This document shows positions 9,382-18,158 of a stretch of 64,000 nucleotides of DNA, one piece after another. The notes beneath the pieces are model-generated. The model worked only from the letters and a program-made list of their open reading frames with translations. It was not told where the DNA came from and searched no databases. Numbering within the stretch: the stretch's first letter is position 1; the number at the start of each line of letters is the position of its first letter. Both the position numbers and the translations under genes were made by a program. The DNA is from Janthinobacterium rivuli (GTDB lineage Bacteria > Pseudomonadota > Gammaproteobacteria > Burkholderiales > Burkholderiaceae_D). The DNA lies in the NCBI RefSeq assembly GCF_009208735.1, contig NZ_WFLJ01000003.1:186001-250000 (forward strand). Direction: 5' to 3'.

Positions 9382-11817
9382 ATGCAAGCACAAGCGAACG
9401 ACAGCACCACCCGCAAGCCCCGCTCCAGGCTGGCGCGCAACCTGAAATTCGGCCTGGGACTGACCTTGGGCCTGGGCCTGGCCGGCGCGCTGGCGGGCGG
9501 CTGGTGGCTGCGCCAGGCGTGGCAGGACTTGCCGGCCGTCGAGCACCTGGCCCAGTACAAGCCCGCGCTGCCGCTGCGCATTTTCTCCAGCGAAGGCGAG
9601 CTGCTGGCCGAATACGGCGAAGAGCGCCGCGAATTCCTGCCCTTGAAGGACATCCCGCTGCGCATGCGCCAGGCCTTGCTGGCCATCGAGGATGCGCGTT
9701 TCTACGAGCATGGCGCCGTCGATTTCTATGGCCTCACGCGCGCCACGCTGGCCAACGTCGTCACGGGTCACCATGCACAGGGCGCCAGCACCATCACCAT
9801 GCAGGTGGCGCGCGACTTCTTTCTTTCGCGCGAAAAGACCGTGCAGCGCAAGCTGACGGAGATGCTGCTCGCCTACAAGCTGGAACAGCACTACGGCAAG
9901 GACAAGCTGCTGGAGCTGTACATGAACCAGATTTACCTGGGCGAGCGCTCCTACGGCTTTTCCGCCGCCTCGAGCATTTATTTCGACAAGCCGCTGGCCG
10001 ACGTCAGCATCGCCGAAGCGGCCATGCTGGCCGGCTTGCCGAAGGCGCCGTCGGCCTACAACCCCGTCGCCAATCCGCAGCGTGCCGCCGTGCGCCAGCA
10101 TTACATCCTGCAGCGCATGCGCGAACTCGGTTACATCACGCCAGCCGAATACACGGCCGCCGTGGCGGAAAAGCTGGCCCTGAACAAGGACCGCAACAGC
10201 TCCGTGCATGCGGCCGCGTATGCGGTCGAGGAAGCGCGTCAATTGATCCTGCAAAGCTATCCCGAAGGCGCCTACAGCATGGGCCTGGACGTGACGACGA
10301 CCATCCGCATGGCGCCGCAGCGCGCGGCCGACAAGTCGCTGCGCGATGGGTTATTGAATGCGCAGGCGCGGCGCGGCTATCGCGGCCCGGAAGCGCGCCT
10401 GGCCTCCTCCGCAGACGGCGTGGCGCGCCAGCTGGCCCCCTATCCGGACAGCGGAGAAGTGCGCGCCGCGCTGGTGCGCAAGGTAGATACAGCCGGCAAG
10501 CGCCAGCTGACGGCGCAGCTGCGCAATGGCGACGACATCGTGCTGACGGCATCGGACGCGCGCCTGGGCGGCAAGCTGCCGCTCGATGGCAAGCGCGCCA
10601 TCGTCGAGGGCAGCGTGATCCGCGTGGTGCACGACGCGGCCAAGAAGCGCTGGCTGGTGAGCCAGCTGCCTGAAATGGAAGGCGCGCTCATTTCCGTCGA
10701 GGCGCACAGCGGCGAAATCGTCGCCATGGCGGGCGGCTTCGATTTCTACCGCAATCACTACAACCACGCCATGCAAGCCTACCGCCAGCCCGGTTCCAGC
10801 TTCAAGCCTTTCGTGTATTCGGCGGCGCTGGAAAAAGGATATTTCCCCGGCACGGCCGTGGACGATACGCAGCGTTTGCTGCTGCCGCGGGAAACGGGCG
10901 CGCGGCCCTGGCGTCCGCGCAATTACGGTAACAACTACGAAGGCTTCATCAGCGTGCGGCGCGGCCTCGTGCGCTCGAAAAACCTGGTGGCTGTCAGCCT
11001 GATGCAGGCGGCCGGTCCCGGCTACGTGCAGCACTACGCCACGCGCTTCGGCTTCGAGGGCGCGCGCAATCCCGTCTCCCTGCCGCTGGCGCTGGGCGCG
11101 GGCGCCGTCACGCCGCTGCAGCTGGCGCAATCGTATGCCGTGTTCGCGAATGGCGGCGTGCAGATGCCGCCAAAGCTGATCAAGGAAGTGCGCAGCCGCA
11201 GCGGAGAAGTACTGTTCAGCGATGCGGCGCCACGCGCGAAAGGCGAACCGGCACCGGGCACGCAAGTCATCTCCACGCGCAACGCCTACGTCATGGACAG
11301 CATGCTGCGCGACGTCGTCAAGAGCGGCACGGGACGCGGCGCGCTGGCGCTAGGACGGGGCGACGCGGCCGGCAAGACGGGCACCTCGAACAATGCCTAC
11401 GACGCCTGGTTCGCCGGCTATTCCTCGGGCCTCGTCTCCGTCGTCTGGCTCGGCTACGACCAGCCCAAGAGCCTGGGCAACGCCACCGGGGGCACGTTGG
11501 CGCTGCCCGTCTGGCGCGACTACATGCAGGTGGCCGTGCAGGGCCGCCGCGAGCAGGTGCTGGCCGAACCGCCAGGCCTGGCCCTGCTCGACGGCGATTA
11601 CGTGTATGCCGAATACCTGGCCGGCGACTGCCTGCAGGATAACTTTGCCTTTATCCACAGCAGCGTCAGTTGCGGCAGCGGCGCCGCGGATACGCGCCTG
11701 GCGCACGGTGAAGCTGGCGCTGGCGATGGCGGCTCCAGCACCGGAACGAACGAGGCGCGCGCCCTGAGCGAAGCGCGCGAACGCGAACAAATTCTCAAAT
11801 CATTTTCGGAAGAGTAA
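9382..11817 (+). CDS. mrcA: Penicillin-binding protein 1A, bifunctional transglycosylase/transpeptidase
   Basis: This class A penicillin-binding protein (811 residues) polymerises glycan strands and cross-links peptides in the periplasm. A basic N-terminus precedes one membrane anchor at about residues 24-43. The glycosyltransferase domain shows the catalytic Glu103 in AIEDARFYEH and the GASTITMQVARD block. The transpeptidase domain has the nucleophile motif S472-S-F-K475, the SKN triad in LVRSKNLVA, and KTGTS starting at K665. The Gly/Ser-rich segment near the C-terminus has two cysteine-containing patches (GDCLQDN and SVSCGSG). The symbol ponA is also used for this family. The next gene begins four bases after the stop. 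Confidence 0.96.
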   Translation: MQAQANDSTTRKPRSRLARNLKFGLGLTLGLGLAGALAGGWWLRQAWQDLPAVEHLAQYKPALPLRIFSSEGELLAEYGEERREFLPLKDIPLRMRQALLAIEDARFYEHGAVDFYGLTRATLANVVTGHHAQGASTITMQVARDFFLSREKTVQRKLTEMLLAYKLEQHYGKDKLLELYMNQIYLGERSYGFSAASSIYFDKPLADVSIAEAAMLAGLPKAPSAYNPVANPQRAAVRQHYILQRMRELGYITPAEYTAAVAEKLALNKDRNSSVHAAAYAVEEARQLILQSYPEGAYSMGLDVTTTIRMAPQRAADKSLRDGLLNAQARRGYRGPEARLASSADGVARQLAPYPDSGEVRAALVRKVDTAGKRQLTAQLRNGDDIVLTASDARLGGKLPLDGKRAIVEGSVIRVVHDAAKKRWLVSQLPEMEGALISVEAHSGEIVAMAGGFDFYRNHYNHAMQAYRQPGSSFKPFVYSAALEKGYFPGTAVDDTQRLLLPRETGARPWRPRNYGNNYEGFISVRRGLVRSKNLVAVSLMQAAGPGYVQHYATRFGFEGARNPVSLPLALGAGAVTPLQLAQSYAVFANGGVQMPPKLIKEVRSRSGEVLFSDAAPRAKGEPAPGTQVISTRNAYVMDSMLRDVVKSGTGRGALALGRGDAAGKTGTSNNAYDAWFAGYSSGLVSVVWLGYDQPKSLGNATGGTLALPVWRDYMQVAVQGRREQVLAEPPGLALLDGDYVYAEYLAGDCLQDNFAFIHSSVSCGSGAADTRLAHGEAGAGDGGSSTGTNEARALSEAREREQILKSFSEE

Positions 11818-11821
11818 GAGC

Positions 11822-12445
11822 ATGCTGTTATATACGATTTACCTGGTGGCGATCGTCGCCGAAGCGATGTCCGGCGCCATCATGGGCATGCGGCGCGGCA
11901 TGGATTTGTTCGGCATCTGCATGATCGGCACCGTCACGGCGCTCGGCGGCGGCACCGTGCGCGACGTGCTGCTGGGGCACTACCCGCTGGGCTGGATCGC
12001 GCATCCCGAGTACCTGCTGTTTACCATCGGCGCGGCCATCGTCACGGCCTTTGTCGCGCGCTACCTGCACCATCTGCGTGCCATCTTCCTGCTGGTCGAT
12101 GGACTGGGCCTGGTGGCGTTTTGCGTGATCGGCTGCGACATCGCCATGTCGGCCAAGATGCATCCGGCCATCGTCGTGCTGGCGGGGATGATCACGGGCG
12201 TCTTCGGCGGCCTGCTGCGCGATATCCTGTGCAACCAGATTCCCCTCGTGCTGCAGCGCGAAGTGTATGCCACCGTGGCCCTGTTTACGGGCGCCCTGTA
12301 TGTCGGCCTGCTGCACTTCAAGGTCGACAGCTCGGTGGCGCAGCTGGCGTCCATCGGCGCCGGTTTCCTGTTCCGTTTCCTGGCTTTGCACTTCGAATGG
12401 CGCCTGCCGAATTTCAATGGCGACCGCATACGGGGATTTGAATAG
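11822..12445 (+). CDS. Trimeric intracellular cation (TRIC) channel family protein
   Basis: This is a 207-residue integral membrane protein of the UPF0126/TRIC family (YadS/YicG type). It has about seven hydrophobic segments and two internal repeats, each with the glycine-rich signature: GGGTVRDVLLG near residue 42 and GGLLRDILCNQIP near residue 128. Prokaryotic TRIC proteins form trimeric K+/Na+ channels, and some homologues have been linked to amino acid movement. It starts four bases after the PBP1A stop, so co-transcription is likely, but a functional link is not evident. Confidence 0.9.
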   Translation: MLLYTIYLVAIVAEAMSGAIMGMRRGMDLFGICMIGTVTALGGGTVRDVLLGHYPLGWIAHPEYLLFTIGAAIVTAFVARYLHHLRAIFLLVDGLGLVAFCVIGCDIAMSAKMHPAIVVLAGMITGVFGGLLRDILCNQIPLVLQREVYATVALFTGALYVGLLHFKVDSSVAQLASIGAGFLFRFLALHFEWRLPNFNGDRIRGFE

Positions 12446-12545
12446 GGAGGGTGGCAGCTTCCTGATTATTTTTACACGCGCTTAACCCCTTTTTCTGCGC
12501 CGCTGCGTTTCATGTTGGACACCCCAGCCAACCGGAGAAGAAGCG

Positions 12546-14447
12546 ATGCCCAGCGCCCTCAAGATCACATTGATGCTGTCCCTGCTGCTGTCGGCAGGCA
12601 GCCACGCCGCCGAGACGGCGCCAAGAAAAACCCTGGCGCCGTTCGCCAGCGAGCAAGCCTTGAGCAGCTACCTGCAGCAGTTGCAGGCGCGCCAGGCGGC
12701 ACTGCTGAGGGAACAGCGGCAACTGCAGCGGGCCACGTCGCAGTACGCGGCGCAGTCCATGGCGGCGCCACCGCCGGCCCCCGCTGCGCCGATGATGGCG
12801 AAAGCTGCGCCGGCGGCGTCGGCGGAAGCGGCGGAATCGGTCACCAATGTGCAAACGGCGGGCGTGGACGAAGGCGGCATCGTCAAGCTGCATGGCAAGC
12901 ACCTGGTGATGCTGCGGCGCGGCAAGCTGTTCACCGTGCAGGTGGGGGGCAATGCCTTGCTGCCCGTGTCCTCGCTCGACGCGTTCGCGCCGGGCAGCGA
13001 CCCATCCGGCAGCTGGTATGACGAGATGCTGATCGATGGCGACACGGTGGTGGTGATCGGCTACAGCTACAGCCGTGGCGGCACGGAGATCGGCCTGTTC
13101 GACGTCAACGCGGACGGCAAGCTGGCCTACCGCGCCACGTATCACTTGCGCTCCAACGATTATTATTCGTCGCGCAATTACGCCAGCCGCCTGGTCGGCG
13201 GCAAACTGGTGTTTTACTCGCCCCTGTCGCTGAACCTGCGCCGGGGCGACCCGTTCGGCGGCTTCCCGGCGCTGCGCCGCTGGCGCCCCGACGCCGTGCC
13301 GTCCGATTTCAAGCGCATCGCCCCGGCCACGCGCATTTACCGCACCGACGAAGAAGCCGAGATCGGCGCCGGCCTGACCCTGCACACGGTCACCGTATGC
13401 GACCTGGCGCAGCGCGACATGCGCTGCGCAGCGACGGCCGTGATGGGGCCGCAGGGCCGCGTATTCTATGTGTCGGGCGAATCCGTTTTCGTGTGGACCA
13501 CGCGCCGCGGCAGCGACTCGGGCGTGTTCCGCATTCCCCTCGATGGTTCGGCGCCCAGCGCCCTGAAGGTGGCGGGCGCGCCCGTCGACCAGTTCTCGTT
13601 CCTGGAAAGCGCGGACGGCCACCTGAACGTCCTGCTGCGCGCCGAAGGCCAGGGCGACGCCATGTGGGATGGCGCAAGAGGGCGGGGCGACATGGCCTTG
13701 CTGCGCGTGCCATTGGCGTCGTTTTCTGATGGCCGCGACAGCGCGCCCGCCGGCAGCTACAAGGCGCTGCCCGGCGGTGGCGGCTACGGCCTGCAGAACC
13801 GCTATGTGGGGTCCTATCTGTTGTATGGCAATCCGGGAAATCCAGGCCGCCGCCAGGCCGACCAGGCGTGGCCGCGCCAGCCCCTGTATGCCGTGCGCTG
13901 GGCCGATGCGGGCAGCGTGCAAGCCTTGTCCCTGCCGCACGGCGTGGAACGCATCGAGGCGCTGGGCGATGACGCCGTGGTGATCGGTGCGCAGGGCAGG
14001 GATCTGCACTTCAGCAGCATCCGCCTGGGGGCGCAGGCGGCGATTGCCGCGCGCTACATCCGCGCCGACGCGGCGCAGGGCGAGTCGCGCAGCCACGGCT
14101 TTTTCTACAAGCCGCAAACGGCCAGCGAGGGCATGATCGGACTGCCCATCCTGGGTGCGGACGAGCGGCCTGGTCTCAACAAGTCAGCCGCCTCCGTCCT
14201 CTACCTGCGCAACAGCGGTTTGACATTGACGGCACTGGGGGCGCTGGCGGCCCGGCCGGGCCAGACGCCAGACGACGGTTGCCGCGCTTCCTGCGTGGAC
14301 TGGTATGGCAATGCGCGGCCCCTGTTCCTGCAGGGTCGTGTGTTTGCCTTGCTCGGCTATGAAGTGGTGGAAGGGGCGCTCAGGGATGGACAGATCCGCG
14401 AAGTGCGCCGCATCAGCTATGCGCCCATTGCGTCGACTGCACGCTGA
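12546..14447 (+). CDS. Secreted beta-propeller domain protein
   Basis: This is a 633-residue exported protein of unknown function. It has a signal peptide (residues 1-21, cleavage after SAGSHAA), then a Gln/Ala/Leu-rich helical segment likely to form a coiled coil (about 37-68), a Pro/Ala linker (about 72-98) and a long beta-rich domain. The domain opens with TNVQTAGVDEGGIVKLHG, the hallmark start of the bacterial/archaeal beta-propeller family (GVDEADIVKTDG in many members). The two cysteines in CRASC and one in TVTVCDLAQRDMRC may form disulfides. The start follows GGAG by eight bases. The sigma-factor gene starts 49 bp downstream, so the protein may be part of an envelope-signalling module. 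Confidence 0.85.
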   Translation: MPSALKITLMLSLLLSAGSHAAETAPRKTLAPFASEQALSSYLQQLQARQAALLREQRQLQRATSQYAAQSMAAPPPAPAAPMMAKAAPAASAEAAESVTNVQTAGVDEGGIVKLHGKHLVMLRRGKLFTVQVGGNALLPVSSLDAFAPGSDPSGSWYDEMLIDGDTVVVIGYSYSRGGTEIGLFDVNADGKLAYRATYHLRSNDYYSSRNYASRLVGGKLVFYSPLSLNLRRGDPFGGFPALRRWRPDAVPSDFKRIAPATRIYRTDEEAEIGAGLTLHTVTVCDLAQRDMRCAATAVMGPQGRVFYVSGESVFVWTTRRGSDSGVFRIPLDGSAPSALKVAGAPVDQFSFLESADGHLNVLLRAEGQGDAMWDGARGRGDMALLRVPLASFSDGRDSAPAGSYKALPGGGGYGLQNRYVGSYLLYGNPGNPGRRQADQAWPRQPLYAVRWADAGSVQALSLPHGVERIEALGDDAVVIGAQGRDLHFSSIRLGAQAAIAARYIRADAAQGESRSHGFFYKPQTASEGMIGLPILGADERPGLNKSAASVLYLRNSGLTLTALGALAARPGQTPDDGCRASCVDWYGNARPLFLQGRVFALLGYEVVEGALRDGQIREVRRISYAPIASTAR

Positions 14448-14460
14448 AGGAGCAGGGAAA

Positions 14461-14489
14461 TTGTCGCCGCCGCGTAGTTCGGCTACACT
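14461..14489 (+). promoter_or_regulatory. Candidate promoter for the sigma-factor gene
   Basis: TTGTCG (14461-14466) and TACACT (14484-14489) are separated by exactly 17 bp, and each matches the sigma-70 consensus at four of six positions. Transcription would begin at about 14496-14497, which is the ATG itself, so an mRNA from this promoter would be leaderless. No Shine-Dalgarno sequence precedes that ATG. Confidence 0.45.
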
Positions 14490-14496
14490 GGTCCGC

Positions 14497-15063
14497 ATGC
14501 CCGACACTTTACTCACCGCGACGGATGAAGACCTGATGCTGCGCTACGGCGCCGGCGACCTGCCGTCGTTTCGCGAATTGTACCGGCGCCATAGCCAGGG
14601 CCTGTACCGCTTCGTGGCCTGGCGTGCGCCGCGCCGCGCGTGGGTGGACGAGATCGTGCAGGATGCGTGGGCCAGCCTGCATGCGGCGCGCGCCGGCTAC
14701 CAGCCGCAGGCGGCGTTCCGCACCTATCTGTACCAGATTGCGCGCAACCGCCTGATCGACCTGCTGCGCCAGCGGGAAGGCCAGGAACACGACGACGCGG
14801 ACGAACTGGCGGACGAGGGCGCATCGCCGCCGCAATCGCTGGAGCAGAAACAGCGGCACGCGCTGCTGCATGCGGCCATCGCCGCGCTGCCGGCGGAACA
14901 AAAGGAAGCGCTGGTGCTGCAGCAGTTCAGCGGCATGAGCATCCTCGACATCGCCGTGGTGACGGGGGTGGAAGCGGAAACCGTCAAGAGCCGGCTGCGC
15001 TACGCCATGCAGAAATTGCGCGCGGGCTTGGACAGCGCCGCTGGCGCGGGAGGACAGGCATGA
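14497..15063 (+). CDS. ECF-type RNA polymerase sigma factor
   Basis: This sigma-70 family factor (188 residues) has only regions 2 and 4. Region 2 lies at about residues 10-85 (FRELYRRHSQGLYRFVAWR, DEIVQDAWASLHAAR, FRTYLYQIARNRLIDLLR). Region 4 lies at about 125-180 (IAALPAEQKEALVLQQF, IAVVTGVEAETVKSRLRYAMQKLR). It directs RNA polymerase to a small set of promoters, usually under control of a membrane anti-sigma factor. The next gene, coupled through an ATGA overlap, encodes a one-pass membrane protein that fits that role. The start at 14497 is the last ATG before conserved region 2 and lacks a Shine-Dalgarno sequence. Confidence 0.93.
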   Translation: MPDTLLTATDEDLMLRYGAGDLPSFRELYRRHSQGLYRFVAWRAPRRAWVDEIVQDAWASLHAARAGYQPQAAFRTYLYQIARNRLIDLLRQREGQEHDDADELADEGASPPQSLEQKQRHALLHAAIAALPAEQKEALVLQQFSGMSILDIAVVTGVEAETVKSRLRYAMQKLRAGLDSAAGAGGQA

Positions 15064-15902
15064 ATACGCACGGTACGGATCATCAAGATCATCACGATGA
15101 AGAATTGAACGCGCTGCTGGCCAGTTTGCCGCAGCCCGCGCCTCCCAGCGCGCTCGATGCGGCCATTCTGGCGGACGCGGAAAAGGCCCTGCAGCAGCCG
15201 GCGGCCGCGAACGACAGCGCCGATGGCGTGCTGCGCACCTTGCCCGCCAAGAAAGCACCGGACTACCTGCAGCGCTGGCGCGTTCCGCTGGGACTGGCGG
15301 CGGCCGTGCTGTTGACGGTCAACCTGATCGGCGTGGACTGGTTCGGCTCGAAGCCGGCGCAATTTCCCGTCGTCGGAGAACCGGTCACGCAGGAAGTGAT
15401 GCCAGCGCCGACTGCGGCGCCGGCCGCCGAAGCCACGGCGTCGCCATCTCCCTTGCCAGCGGCGCCGGCACCGCGCGCCATGGCCAAGGCGGCACCGAGG
15501 CCGCCGGCGCAAGCCGAGCCAGCGCCGGCGCCTGTCTTGCCGCCGGAGCCCCGGCTGACGGCGACGGTACCCATTGCTCCGCCTGCGCCGCCACCTCCGC
15601 CGGCACCTGCCACGGCGATGCATCAGGCCATGGAGCAGCAAGCCGTCATGCAGGTCGAATCCAGCCTGCAGCGTCAGGCCCCGGCACAGCGGGCGCTGGC
15701 CATGCCCGCGCCCATCGCGGCAAAGCCGGCGCCGCTGCCGTCGCCGGCAACACTCGACGCTTCCGTGTGGCTGGTGAAGATCGACGCCCTGCTCAAGGCG
15801 GGCGAAGGCGCGCTGGCGCGCGAGGAGTGGACGGCGTTCCGGCACGCCTATCCCGACTATCCCGTGGCCGAGGAGCTGCGACAGCGGCTGGAGAAAAAGT
15901 AA
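15060..15902 (+). CDS. Single-pass membrane protein, probable anti-sigma factor
   Basis: This 280-residue protein is coupled to the sigma factor by a four-base overlap. The N-terminal 72 residues are hydrophilic and His/Asp-rich at the start (HGTDHQDHHDEELN). One membrane helix follows at about residues 74-92, then a very long Pro/Ala linker (about 100-235), then a small helical C-terminal domain (WLVKIDALLKAGEGALAREE through AFRHAYPDYP). The layout suggests a cytoplasmic sigma-binding segment, a membrane anchor and a periplasmic sensor on a flexible arm. I see no classical zinc-binding ZAS motif (HxxxCxxC) in the N-terminus, so the anti-sigma assignment rests on gene order and topology only. 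Confidence 0.7.
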   Translation: MNTHGTDHQDHHDEELNALLASLPQPAPPSALDAAILADAEKALQQPAAANDSADGVLRTLPAKKAPDYLQRWRVPLGLAAAVLLTVNLIGVDWFGSKPAQFPVVGEPVTQEVMPAPTAAPAAEATASPSPLPAAPAPRAMAKAAPRPPAQAEPAPAPVLPPEPRLTATVPIAPPAPPPPPAPATAMHQAMEQQAVMQVESSLQRQAPAQRALAMPAPIAAKPAPLPSPATLDASVWLVKIDALLKAGEGALAREEWTAFRHAYPDYPVAEELRQRLEKK

Positions 15903-15908
15903 GAAACG

Positions 15909-17054
15909 CTAAACGATCCCCTTCCGGCGTTCCCACACGGCGCTGCCCACGAAAATCGCGGCGCACACCCACATCACGGCCGGCAGGGCGTTCACGCCCA
16001 CCGATTGCATCAGTACCCCCGTCAGCAGCGGCCCGCCGCCGCTGGTCACGCCCCAGGTGGCGTTGACGATGGCGCTGGCGCTGGTCAGCGACAGTCCCGT
16101 GAAACGCTCGCCGCAGGCCACCAGCGCCAGCATGTAGATGCCGCCCGCCGCCGCGCCCAGCAACAGCAGCAGGGTCCACCACAGCCACGGCGTGCCGACG
16201 GCAAACGGCAGCAGCGGCAGCAGCAGGCAGACGGCCACGCCGCAGCCCGCGTGGACTTTGGCGCGGCCGAAGCGGTCTGCCATCCAGCCCAGCGCAAATT
16301 GCAGGCCCGTGTCGCCCACCAGCACCACGGTGGCCGACAGCAGGGCCAGGTCCGTGCCGATGCCGTGCTCCATCGCGTACAGCGGCAGCAAGCTCAATGC
16401 GAGGGTGTCGAACAGGGCGAAAAAGGCGGCGCCCAGCACGATCATCGGCATGCGCGGCAGGATCAGGGTCCACTTGACGCCGTGTTCTTCCGGCTCGCGT
16501 TCCGGGCCGCTGTTCGAGATCAGCATCAATCCCGGCACGGCCAGCAAGAACAGCAGGCCGCAGGCGGCGAAGCTCCAGCTGATCTTGTCGTTGAACAGCG
16601 CCACGAGGGCGGGGCCGATCAGCTGGAAAAAGGTAAAGCTGGTGGTGTACATGGCCACCACGCGGCCGCGCGAATTGTCGGGCGCCAGGCGGTTGACCCA
16701 CGCTTCGCCGATGGTAAACAGCACGCCCATGGCGCCGCCGAACAGGAAGCGCAGCACGCTCCACGCCAGCAGGTGGTCGGTGCATTGCATGGCGATCGTC
16801 GCCAGCGACGCCACCCACACGGCGCCCAGCATGGTGGCGCGCGCGCCGAAACGCCCCACCCAGCGCGAGACGAACGGCGAGGCTGCCAGGATGCCGAGGG
16901 CGCTGACGGCCGTGATCATGCCGATGATGTCCGTGCCCACGCCGCGCTGGTGCAGGGTCAGCGCGGTGAGCGGCATGGTGGCGCCCAGGCCCAGGCCGAC
17001 CACGCCGATGCTCACCACGAGGGCGAAGAAGTCGCGCCACGGCATGTGCTTCAT
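15909..17054 (-). CDS. MFS transporter
   Basis: This is a major facilitator superfamily permease of 381 residues with about twelve hydrophobic segments. The conserved loop between helices 2 and 3 reads SRWVGRFGARATM, and a matching loop in the second half reads GWMADRFGRAKVH. It is similar in type to YcaD-like small-molecule exporters, but the substrate is not recognisable. The ATG at 17054 has GGGAGC upstream. An earlier in-frame start would add 81 residues of non-membrane sequence and is rejected. It ends six bases from the convergent anti-sigma-like gene, and its promoter lies in the 282-bp divergent region shared with puuD. Confidence 0.85.
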   Translation of the reverse strand: MKHMPWRDFFALVVSIGVVGLGLGATMPLTALTLHQRGVGTDIIGMITAVSALGILAASPFVSRWVGRFGARATMLGAVWVASLATIAMQCTDHLLAWSVLRFLFGGAMGVLFTIGEAWVNRLAPDNSRGRVVAMYTTSFTFFQLIGPALVALFNDKISWSFAACGLLFLLAVPGLMLISNSGPEREPEEHGVKWTLILPRMPMIVLGAAFFALFDTLALSLLPLYAMEHGIGTDLALLSATVVLVGDTGLQFALGWMADRFGRAKVHAGCGVAVCLLLPLLPFAVGTPWLWWTLLLLLGAAAGGIYMLALVACGERFTGLSLTSASAIVNATWGVTSGGGPLLTGVLMQSVGVNALPAVMWVCAAIFVGSAVWERRKGIV

Positions 17055-17336
17055 GGCTGCTCCCGCAGGGTGGAAAAGGTGCTTGTGAAGACTGGTAAAC
17101 GGTGTGGAGGCATGGGAAAGTAGGGGACTTTGCCTGCGGCGCTGGTGTTTGGCGCCGGACGGGCATATGATGATTTTAATAGAGGCAATATTGCAAAGCC
17201 GTAGTGTAGGCGATGTGTGCCACCGCTGGCCACGTCCATCGGTGTGGCCGCCCATGCCGGCTCTGCTGTACAGTGAAGCGAGCGGCAGCGCCGTCATGGC
17301 GCTGTCATTGGATCGTCACGCCAGCGAGGTAGCTCC

Positions 17337-18104
17337 ATGCGCCGTCCCATCGTTCTCGTTCCCGCTTGCCAGCGCCAGCTTGGCGGTCACGTCTGGCACA
17401 TGGCGCAGGACAAATATCTGCACGCCGTGCTGCGCGGCGCCGGCTGCATGCCGCTGCTGTTGCCCGCCCTGGGCGCGGACGCGGACCTGGAAGCGGCGCT
17501 GCAGGTCGCCGACGGCGTCATGCTGACCGGATCGGCCTCGAACGTCGACGCGCGCCTGTATGGCGAAGACATCCTGCATCCCGACCTGCCGCAAGACCCC
17601 GCGCGCGATGCCACCACCTTGCCCCTGATCCATGCCGCGCTGGCGCGCCGGCTGCCTTTGCTGGCCATTTGCCGCGGCTTCCAGGAAGTCAACGTGGCGC
17701 TGGGCGGCAGCCTGCACCAGGCCGTGCACGCCGTGCCGGGCATGATGGACCACCGTGAAAACGTGCTCGATCCCCTGGCGCGCCAGTACGCGCCCGCGCA
17801 CCGCATCAAGTTGATGCCCGACGGCTTGCTGTCACGGCTGCTGGGCGGCGAGAGTGAAATGATGGTCAATTCCCTGCATGGCCAGGGCATCGCCCGGCTG
17901 GCCGACGGCTTGCTGGTGGACGCCTTTGCCGACGACGGCCTGGTGGAAGCCTATACGGTGGCCAGCACCGCCGGTTTCACCCTGGCCGTGCAATGGCACC
18001 CGGAATGGCAGGTGGAAGACAACCCGCAGTCCATGCGGCTGTTCGGCGCCTTCGGCCAGGCGTGCCGCGATTACCAGGAACAGCGGCACAGAAAGACAGA
18101 ATGA
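17337..18104 (+). CDS. puuD: Gamma-glutamyl-gamma-aminobutyrate hydrolase (PuuD-like)
   Basis: This class I glutamine-amidotransferase-like hydrolase (255 residues) would cleave gamma-glutamyl-GABA to glutamate and GABA, the last step of the gamma-glutamylated putrescine route. The nucleophile Cys112 is in AICRGFQE, at nearly the same position as Cys114 of E. coli PuuD. The catalytic histidine and glutamate are in VQWHPEW. The start follows GAGGTAG. It is first in a polyamine cluster, 54 bp before puuA. Confidence 0.9.
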   Translation: MRRPIVLVPACQRQLGGHVWHMAQDKYLHAVLRGAGCMPLLLPALGADADLEAALQVADGVMLTGSASNVDARLYGEDILHPDLPQDPARDATTLPLIHAALARRLPLLAICRGFQEVNVALGGSLHQAVHAVPGMMDHRENVLDPLARQYAPAHRIKLMPDGLLSRLLGGESEMMVNSLHGQGIARLADGLLVDAFADDGLVEAYTVASTAGFTLAVQWHPEWQVEDNPQSMRLFGAFGQACRDYQEQRHRKTE

Positions 18105-18158
18105 CAGGCGCACCGCCCGCAGCACGCGGTGTTTGATCAAGACCAGCGAGAGGGAAAC

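Noticed and set aside
12510..14117. Open frame of 535 codons on the minus strand opposite the beta-propeller gene
   Set aside because: The composition is that of an antisense shadow. The plus strand has a signal peptide, a ribosome-binding site and a family signature.
15060..15902. Calling the membrane protein a zinc-binding (ZAS) anti-sigma factor
   Set aside because: The His/Asp-rich N-terminus has no HxxxCxxC motif and the cytoplasmic part contains no cysteine, so only a generic anti-sigma role is suggested.
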